Source of the DNA: an uncultured Collinsella sp.
Lineage (GTDB): Bacteria; Actinomycetota; Coriobacteriia; Coriobacteriales; Coriobacteriaceae
Assembly (NCBI GenBank): GCA_958446785.1
Contig: CAUCXP010000001.1
Location: forward strand, 1 to 28,937
Length of the DNA: 28,937 nt
Direction of reading: 5' to 3'
Shown here: positions 25,260 to 28,937 of the stretch, piece after piece
Layout: the number at the start of each line of letters is the position of its first letter
How positions within the stretch are numbered: position 1 is the stretch's first letter
The notes under the pieces: generated by a model
Database searches by the model: none
What the model was told of the DNA's origin: nothing
What the model saw: only the letters and a program-made list of their open reading frames with translations
Translations under genes and position numbers: made by a program

Positions 25260-25835
25260 GTGAGTACCCGTAGCGCCACGAACAAGCGCACGCAATCCCA
25301 CGAGGTTACCGGGGTTGCGCGCAAGTCCGCCGCATCCGCCAAGCCCGCCCGTCAGGCAGCGAGCTCTGTCCGCGTCGTGCCGGCTTCGTCTAAGGCACGC
25401 CGCAAAGAGCTCGAGAAGGGCGAGAACCTCGAGGGCCTCTCTAAAGAGGAGAAGCGCGCCCGCAAGGCTAAGCAGCGCGCCAAGGAGGATCGCATCTACA
25501 CGGTGTCGAATATCCTTCTCAAGCAGGATGAGGACTACACCAAGCGCCGCCGCATCTGGTGGGCCGTGCTCACTATCGGCATGGTGCTCGTCGTGGCCAT
25601 TTGGGCTTCGCTGTACTTCGCTCCCGCTGGCATGGTGTCCAGCCCTGTCCAGATGGTCGGCATCGTTTTGTCCTACGTCGTCATTTTGGGTGACTTCATC
25701 TACGACTTCGTTCGTATTCGTCCCCTGCGCAACATGTACCGCACGCAGGCCGAGGGCATGTCCGAGAACAAGCTCAACGCCCTTATCGAGCGCTCGGCTG
25801 CCGAGGAGGACAAGAAGGACTCCAAGAAGAAGTAG
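25260..25835 (+). CDS. Two-pass membrane protein of unknown function, coupled to purC
   Basis: A 191-residue protein starting at GTG 25260, directly after the purC TAA. The first 95 residues are hydrophilic, Lys/Arg/Ala/Ser-rich and probably disordered or helical (KARRKELEKGENLEGLSKEE is typical). Two membrane segments lie at about 99-121 and 129-150, followed by a basic and then acidic C-terminal tail ending in lysines. I recognise no named family. Its operon position with purC suggests co-transcription rather than a purine role. Confidence 0.85.
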   Translation: MSTRSATNKRTQSHEVTGVARKSAASAKPARQAASSVRVVPASSKARRKELEKGENLEGLSKEEKRARKAKQRAKEDRIYTVSNILLKQDEDYTKRRRIWWAVLTIGMVLVVAIWASLYFAPAGMVSSPVQMVGIVLSYVVILGDFIYDFVRIRPLRNMYRTQAEGMSENKLNALIERSAAEEDKKDSKKK

Positions 25836-25865
25836 CGTTTGCATGCATACTTATCGCTAAGATAT

Positions 25866-25896
25866 AAGGCGCGTCGTTTTTGCGGCGCGCCTTTTT
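25866..25896 (+). terminator. Terminator of the purC operon
   Basis: The stem AAGGCGCG...CGCGCCTT, with an inner T-G and CG/CG extension and a short T-rich loop, is followed by TTTTT. Confidence 0.88.
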
Positions 25897-25924
25897 ACTG
25901 TTCTATAGATAGATGGAGTGGCAC

Positions 25925-27205
25925 ATGATTCGAGCTGCCCTGACGGGCGAAGAGGCTCTGGAGGGCATGAAGGCCCTAGAGCCCAAGATAAAAAACTATG
26001 CGCGCCTGGTTGTCCGCAAGGGCGTAAACGTCAAGTCCGGCCAGGAGGTTGTCGTTCAGTCTCCGGTCGAGTGCGCGCCGTTTGCGCGCGTGGTGGTCGC
26101 GGAGGCCTATGCCTCCGGTGCCGGTCACGTGACGGTTATTTGGGCCGATGACGCCGTGACGAGGCTCACGTACGAGCATGTCGAGAAAAGCTATTTTGAG
26201 CAGACGCCCGAGTGGAAGCGCCTGCAGCTGGATTCCTTGGCCCAGGATGGTGCCTGCTTTATCTTTATCGAGGGTGCGGACCCTGCAGCTCTCAAGGGTA
26301 TCGATCCCGCCAAGCCAGCCGCGGCTTCCAAGGCAAGGAATACGCAGTGCAAGGTCTTTCGCCGTGGACTGGATTACAACATCAACCCGTGGTGTATCGC
26401 CGGCGCTCCGGTCGTGGCTTGGGCGCGTGAGGTGTTCCCGGGAGACGCCGATGAGGTCGCAATCTATAAGCTGTGGAATGCGATTCTGCACACCGCCCGC
26501 GCCGATGGCCAGGACCCGGAGAGCGACTGGGAGCGCCACGATGCCGCATTCGAAAAGAACCTGCGCTTCCTAAACGATAATCAGTTTGACTGCCTGCACT
26601 ACACCGCTTCGAACGGAACCGATCTGACGATTGGTATGACGAAGGGCCATGAGTGGGCCGGCGGCAAGGGTGAGACCCCCGACGGTCATCCCTTCTTCCC
26701 CAACATCCCCACCGAGGAGGTCTTCACCTCGCCCGATCGCCTGCGCGCCGACGGTATCGTGTACTCGGCCATGCCGCTCATCCACCACGGCAACAAGGTC
26801 GATGATTTTTGGATCAAGTTCGAGGCGGGCCGCGTAGTGGACTACGATGCCCGCGTGGGTAAGGCGACGCTTGCGAGCATTATTGACACCGATGAAGGTG
26901 CCGCTCATCTGGGTGAGGTTGCGCTTATCTCCAAGAACACGCCGATCCGTGAAAGTGGCGTTCTGTTCTATGACACGCTCTATGATGAGAACGCCAGCTG
27001 CCATCTCGCGCTGGGTGTCGGTTTCCCCGAATGCATCGAGGGTGGGTATGATATGTCCAAGGAGGAGCTCCTGGAGCATGGCGTTAACGTCTCGAGCACG
27101 CACGTCGATTTTATGATCGGCACGGACGACATCGATATTGTGGGCATTACGCCTGATGGACGTGAAGTTGTGATTTTCCAGAACGGCCAATGGAGTTGGG
27201 AATAG
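25925..27205 (+). CDS. M29-family metallo-aminopeptidase
   Basis: A 426-residue protein. The start is ATG 25925, with GGAG 7 bases upstream; an ATG at 25913 in the same frame overlaps that site. M29 (thermophilic aminopeptidase) enzymes are cytoplasmic two-metal peptidases that remove N-terminal residues. Expected ligands are in place: NIPTEEVFTSP (260-270, Glu), HLGEVAL (Glu331), NASCHLALG (His360) and THVDFMIGTDDIDI (His393, Asp395). The conserved NPWCIAGAP (154-162) is also present. It has its own leader after a terminator. Its 3' end overlaps the -35 region of the tRNA-Lys promoter. Confidence 0.94.
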   Translation: MIRAALTGEEALEGMKALEPKIKNYARLVVRKGVNVKSGQEVVVQSPVECAPFARVVVAEAYASGAGHVTVIWADDAVTRLTYEHVEKSYFEQTPEWKRLQLDSLAQDGACFIFIEGADPAALKGIDPAKPAAASKARNTQCKVFRRGLDYNINPWCIAGAPVVAWAREVFPGDADEVAIYKLWNAILHTARADGQDPESDWERHDAAFEKNLRFLNDNQFDCLHYTASNGTDLTIGMTKGHEWAGGKGETPDGHPFFPNIPTEEVFTSPDRLRADGIVYSAMPLIHHGNKVDDFWIKFEAGRVVDYDARVGKATLASIIDTDEGAAHLGEVALISKNTPIRESGVLFYDTLYDENASCHLALGVGFPECIEGGYDMSKEELLEHGVNVSSTHVDFMIGTDDIDIVGITPDGREVVIFQNGQWSWE

Positions 27206-27224
27206 TCCCAGACCGTGGTACAAT
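27196..27224 (+). promoter_or_regulatory. Promoter of tRNA-Lys
   Basis: TTGGGA (27196-27201) and TACAAT (27219-27224) are 17 bases apart, and the -10 ends 9 bases before the tRNA. The -35 lies inside the last codons of the aminopeptidase gene. Confidence 0.65.
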
Positions 27225-27233
27225 GCCACCCGC

Positions 27234-27309
27234 GGGCCGTTAGCTCAGCTGGCAGAGCAGGGGACTTTTAATCCCAAGGTCCAGGGTTCGAACCCCTGAC
27301 GGCCCACCA
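27234..27309 (+). tRNA. tRNA-Lys, anticodon TTT (UUU)
   Basis: The 76-base cloverleaf has acceptor GGGCCGT/ACGGCCC, D-arm GCTCAGCTGGCAGAGC, anticodon loop CTTTTAA with TTT at 27267-27269, and T-arm CAGGGTTCGAACCCCTG. CCA is encoded. Its last 19 bases before the terminal A recur exactly at 27466-27484. Confidence 0.97.
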
Positions 27310-27377
27310 TAGAATGGAAAAGCGACTGGCGGATGCCGGCCGCTTTTTTGTTGCCGCGACGCGGGTTCGAACCCGAA
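27308..27377 (+). repeat. About 70-bp direct repeat, copy 1 (terminator plus T-arm palindrome)
   Basis: The segment CATAGAATGGAAAAGCG... with a hairpin, the block CGCTTTTTTGTTGCC and CGGGTTCGAACCCGAA is closely matched by 28592-28660. The hairpin stems differ but stay paired. The two copies bracket element B, the TraX gene and the recombinase remnant. Confidence 0.8.
27319..27349 (+). terminator. Terminator of tRNA-Lys
   Basis: AAAGCG/CGCTTT continues past one mismatch into CTGGC/GCCGG, with loop GGAT and a TTTTTT run. It lies 10 bases after the tRNA. Confidence 0.88.
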
Positions 27378-27484
27378 AGGGCGCGGAGCTGAGTAAACGC
27401 GTGAGCGTTTGCCAGCGCAGCGCGCAAGGCGCGAAGCGCCGCAGCGGCCGCCTGCGGAGCAGGCTGAACCCCTGACGGCCCACC
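27362..27484 (+). mobile_element. Candidate tRNA-tail element B: T-arm palindrome, three hairpins, copied tRNA-Lys tail
   Basis: The order matches element A at 15862. It opens with the palindrome CGGGTTCGAACCCG (27362-27375) and a conserved GA-AGGG-GCG stretch. HP1 is AAACGC-GTGA-GCGTTT (27395-27410). HP2 is GGCGC-GAA-GCGCC (27428-27440). HP3 is GCCTGC-GGA-GCAGGC (27450-27464), which abuts the copied tRNA-Lys tail. The bases GCAAGG before HP2, CGCAGC after it and the HP3 tip are shared with element A, while the outer stems differ yet remain paired. Non-coding; mobility is inferred. Confidence 0.55.
27466..27484 (+). repeat. Exact copy of the tRNA-Lys 3' tail (attachment-site-like)
   Basis: GAACCCCTGACGGCCCACC repeats 27290-27308 exactly (19 bp), from the T-loop to one base short of the terminal A. 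No tRNA body precedes it. Confidence 0.9.
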
Positions 27485-27502
27485 CAAAGTAAGGAATACG
27501 AA

Positions 27503-28300
27503 ATGAAAACAAATAGATACGGAATTAGCGGCAGCACATTAAAGATAATAGCAGCCATTTCGATGGTTCTCGATCATGTAAGCAGGATCGTCCTGACCAA
27601 TGGAATCATGACTCACGCATCGTACAGTCAGATATCAGACGAACAGTGGGCGATTCTAAGCGAGGCTTCGGATGTGCTTCATGTTCTTGGCAGAATTGCA
27701 TTTCCCTTATTTTGCTTTTTGATAGTTCAGGGATTTTTGCATACTCATGACTTAAAGAAGTACCTGCGAAATATGCTTGTCTTCGCAATCATTACGGAGC
27801 CCATATACGATTTCGTTCAAACCGGGCAACTAATTGACCTTCGGCAACAAAATGTTATGTGTGAGCTCCTGCTTTCCTTGGTCTTTTTGATTATTCTGGA
27901 AAAGATCCAAAGACTTTCAAAATGGAAGAGGTACATCGCAGAAATTGCTCTGATTGTTTTGACAGCACTGGCAGCTGAATACACCAAGCTAGATGGCGGT
28001 GTGTATGGCATTCTGCTTGTGGCTGCATTCTATTTATTCCACGACAGCAAGGCCAAGATGTTCTTTGCTGCAGTATGCGCAGTGCTCCTTTCGTCATGTC
28101 ATATAGTTGGCGGCGGATTCGAGTTTGCTACAGCTAATGTATTTAATCCTGATGTTGCTGCCGCGGTCGTTTCGTTGCTGCTTATCAATCTTTATAATGG
28201 CAAGCGAGGGCTGAAGCTGAAATATTTCTTCTACATTTTCTATCCGGCACATCTTGCTCTGCTTTATGGTGTCTCACTTATTGTTTTGAACTGTCTTTAA
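27503..28300 (+). CDS. TraX-family multi-pass membrane protein
   Basis: A 265-residue, strongly hydrophobic protein with about seven or eight membrane segments. It opens with GISGSTLKIIAAISMVLDHV, the hallmark of the TraX family. The named member acetylates F-pilin, but chromosomal Gram-positive homologues have unknown substrates. AAGGA precedes the ATG. Codons are visibly AT-richer than in the flanking genes (many AAA, ATA, TTA and AAT). The gene lies between the copied tRNA tail and a recombinase remnant, which together suggests horizontal acquisition. Function here is uncertain. Confidence 0.88.
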   Translation: MKTNRYGISGSTLKIIAAISMVLDHVSRIVLTNGIMTHASYSQISDEQWAILSEASDVLHVLGRIAFPLFCFLIVQGFLHTHDLKKYLRNMLVFAIITEPIYDFVQTGQLIDLRQQNVMCELLLSLVFLIILEKIQRLSKWKRYIAEIALIVLTALAAEYTKLDGGVYGILLVAAFYLFHDSKAKMFFAAVCAVLLSSCHIVGGGFEFATANVFNPDVAAAVVSLLLINLYNGKRGLKLKYFFYIFYPAHLALLYGVSLIVLNCL

Positions 28301-28322
28301 AAACTCTCAAACAAGTCTCTGA

Positions 28323-28601
28323 AAGCAGAAACAAATTGACCCTAAGACTGCTTGTGAATTTCTGGAAGACCTGAGAGATGCGAGGATAGACAACGAGGGC
28401 TGCAGAAAGATGCTTCTCAGTTCTCTGGCGGATCGCACGTATCTGTATGAGGATCACTTCCACACACTCATTAATAACAGTGATAAACACGGCAGATCCT
28501 CAAAACATGAGGCTGCGGAGGTCGAACGATGCTTCGAAAGCATGAATGGCAGCGAGAAAATGAGTTCGGAAGCACCCTCTGGATGCTCCAGCATAGAATA
28601 G
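28323..28601 (+). pseudogene. C-terminal remnant of a large serine recombinase
   Basis: After an in-frame TGA at 28320 the frame reads IDPKTACEFLEDLRDARIDN, then KMLLSSLADRTYLYEDHFHT and INNSDKHG, ending at TAG 28601. The pattern of a FLEDLR-type helix, then a hydrophobic run, then YLYEDH and an N-rich strand matches the C-terminal end of transposon-type large serine recombinases. The catalytic N-terminal domain, DNA-binding domain and zinc ribbon are absent; the TraX gene lies immediately upstream instead. Any start inside the fragment would give only about 63 residues. It is most likely a relic of the element that brought in the TraX gene. The match is from memory of the family. Confidence 0.6.
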
Positions 28602-28660
28602 AAAGCGATCGGCTCCGGCTGGTCGCTTTTTTGTTGCCGGTGCACGGGTTCGAACCCGAA
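28592..28660 (+). repeat. About 70-bp direct repeat, copy 2 (terminator plus T-arm palindrome)
   Basis: CATAGAATAGAAAGCG..., CGCTTTTTTGTTGCC and CGGGTTCGAACCCGAA (palindrome 28645-28658) mirror 27308-27377. Downstream the two diverge at once: copy 2 has no three-hairpin core. No intact tRNA precedes this copy. Confidence 0.8.
28602..28632 (+). terminator. Terminator hairpin in direct-repeat copy 2
   Basis: A 12-bp stem (28602-28613 with 28618-28629, two G-T pairs) with loop TCCG is followed by a T-run. It begins at the end of the recombinase remnant. No gene that clearly needs it survives upstream. Confidence 0.85.
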
Positions 28661-28937
28661 CTTCTCTATATATAAGAACGCTTGGCGAACAAAACCTGCC
28701 TTTTACCGACGGGAAACAAATAGCTGATGCTTTTGGAGTAAAGTGGCGCTACAGAGATGACCGATGCCTTAACACCTATAAACCAGCTGGTCATCGCCAA
28801 TATCAGAAGCCAATGCTTCAGTTTTAACCTCAGTGATGCGACTGAGGGACCTATTCATTTGTGAACAAAATATGGAGTGCGCGATTCCCGCCCCCGGCGC
28901 CCCTCCGGTCTGGCAATATATCTCCTTGCCGCGCGGC
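28661..28937. other. Decayed AT-richer stretch without a recognisable gene
   Basis: An open frame of about 60 codons ends at TAA 28825-28827 (tail KPMLQF), but it has no start with a ribosome site and no family I recognise. A small hairpin CCTCAGT/ACTGAGG lies at 28828-28847 without a T-run. The last 60 bases become GC-rich again and contain a tRNA-tail-like string at 28883-28898. I read this as the worn edge of an integrated element. Confidence 0.5.
28883..28898 (+). repeat. Possible tRNA-Leu-like 3' tail fragment
   Basis: GATTCCCGCCCCCGGC looks like the T-loop, T-stem and acceptor strand of a bacterial tRNA-Leu whose 5' end would be GCCGGGG. It starts at the same T-loop point as the tails copied from tRNA-Gly and tRNA-Lys. 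The following bases are GCCC, not ACCA, and no parent tRNA is in the window, so this is tentative. Confidence 0.25.

Noticed and set aside
24270..25844. A 524-codon minus-strand open frame opposite purC and its neighbour
   Set aside because: It spans two real genes and a leader on the other strand, and the product is leucine-rich without recognisable motifs.
27240..27558. Minus-strand open frames across tRNA-Lys and element B
   Set aside because: They are translations of tRNA and hairpin sequence; no ribosome sites or protein-like composition.
28500..28592. Possible degenerate tRNA ending in GATGCTCCA before direct-repeat copy 2
   Set aside because: No cloverleaf could be drawn. CTGGATGCTCCAG is just a small hairpin, and the stretch is better explained as the end of the recombinase remnant.

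Overview
The window looks like a near-origin stretch of a chromosome from a fairly GC-rich Gram-positive actinobacterium. I read it as Coriobacteriia, most likely Collinsella or a close relative. This rests on my recognition of the gene set (ParA/ParB with a nearby parS-like site, a TSCPD-domain protein, a Tat-type lipoprotein, an LPxTG thioester adhesin and tandem WYL regulators) and on the G/C-rich third codon positions. No database comparison was possible.

Layout. (1) 1-1370: the last codons of parA, then parB, a small membrane protein, convergent terminators and a parS-like site. (2) 1387-8301: rlmN on the minus strand, divergent from ddl and a fused DnaQ-exonuclease/DinG-helicase gene. 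The latter meets two overlapping WYL transcription regulators tail to tail. (3) 8500-11937: a membrane M28-like peptidase whose catalytic domain is split by a disordered acidic insertion of roughly 680 residues, followed by a 72-residue membrane protein. (4) 12004-15435 (minus): a large surface adhesin with a predicted thioester domain, six SpaA/Cna-B-like repeats and an LPATG anchor. (5) 15733-17524: tRNA-Gly(CCC), a hairpin-rich non-coding element ending in a copy of the tRNA 3' tail, and purB. (6) 17589-21809: an anchored extracellular solute-binding protein overlapping a membrane diguanylate cyclase, then a TSCPD protein and a Tat lipoprotein. (7) 21963-25835: an OmpR-type response regulator and histidine kinase, purC, and a two-pass membrane protein. 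(8) 25925-28937: an M29 aminopeptidase, tRNA-Lys(UUU), a second hairpin element ending in a copy of its tRNA tail, a TraX-family gene with AT-richer codons, a serine-recombinase remnant, and a decayed tail.

The most unusual observation is that both tRNA genes are followed by a terminator, a T-arm-like palindrome, three hairpins with partly compensatory differences between the two copies, and then an exact 18-19 bp copy of that tRNA's own T-loop-to-3'-end sequence. This resembles integrase attachment-site architecture around a tiny non-coding element. Near tRNA-Lys a roughly 70-bp direct repeat also brackets the TraX gene and the recombinase remnant. I propose a small tRNA-tail-targeting, probably non-autonomous element family. 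This is inference and needs genome comparison.

Other points of interest are the split and possibly degenerate M28 peptidase, the binding-protein/diguanylate-cyclase pair (a likely ligand-to-c-di-GMP signalling unit), the thioester adhesin, and the parS-like site about 400 bp from parB.
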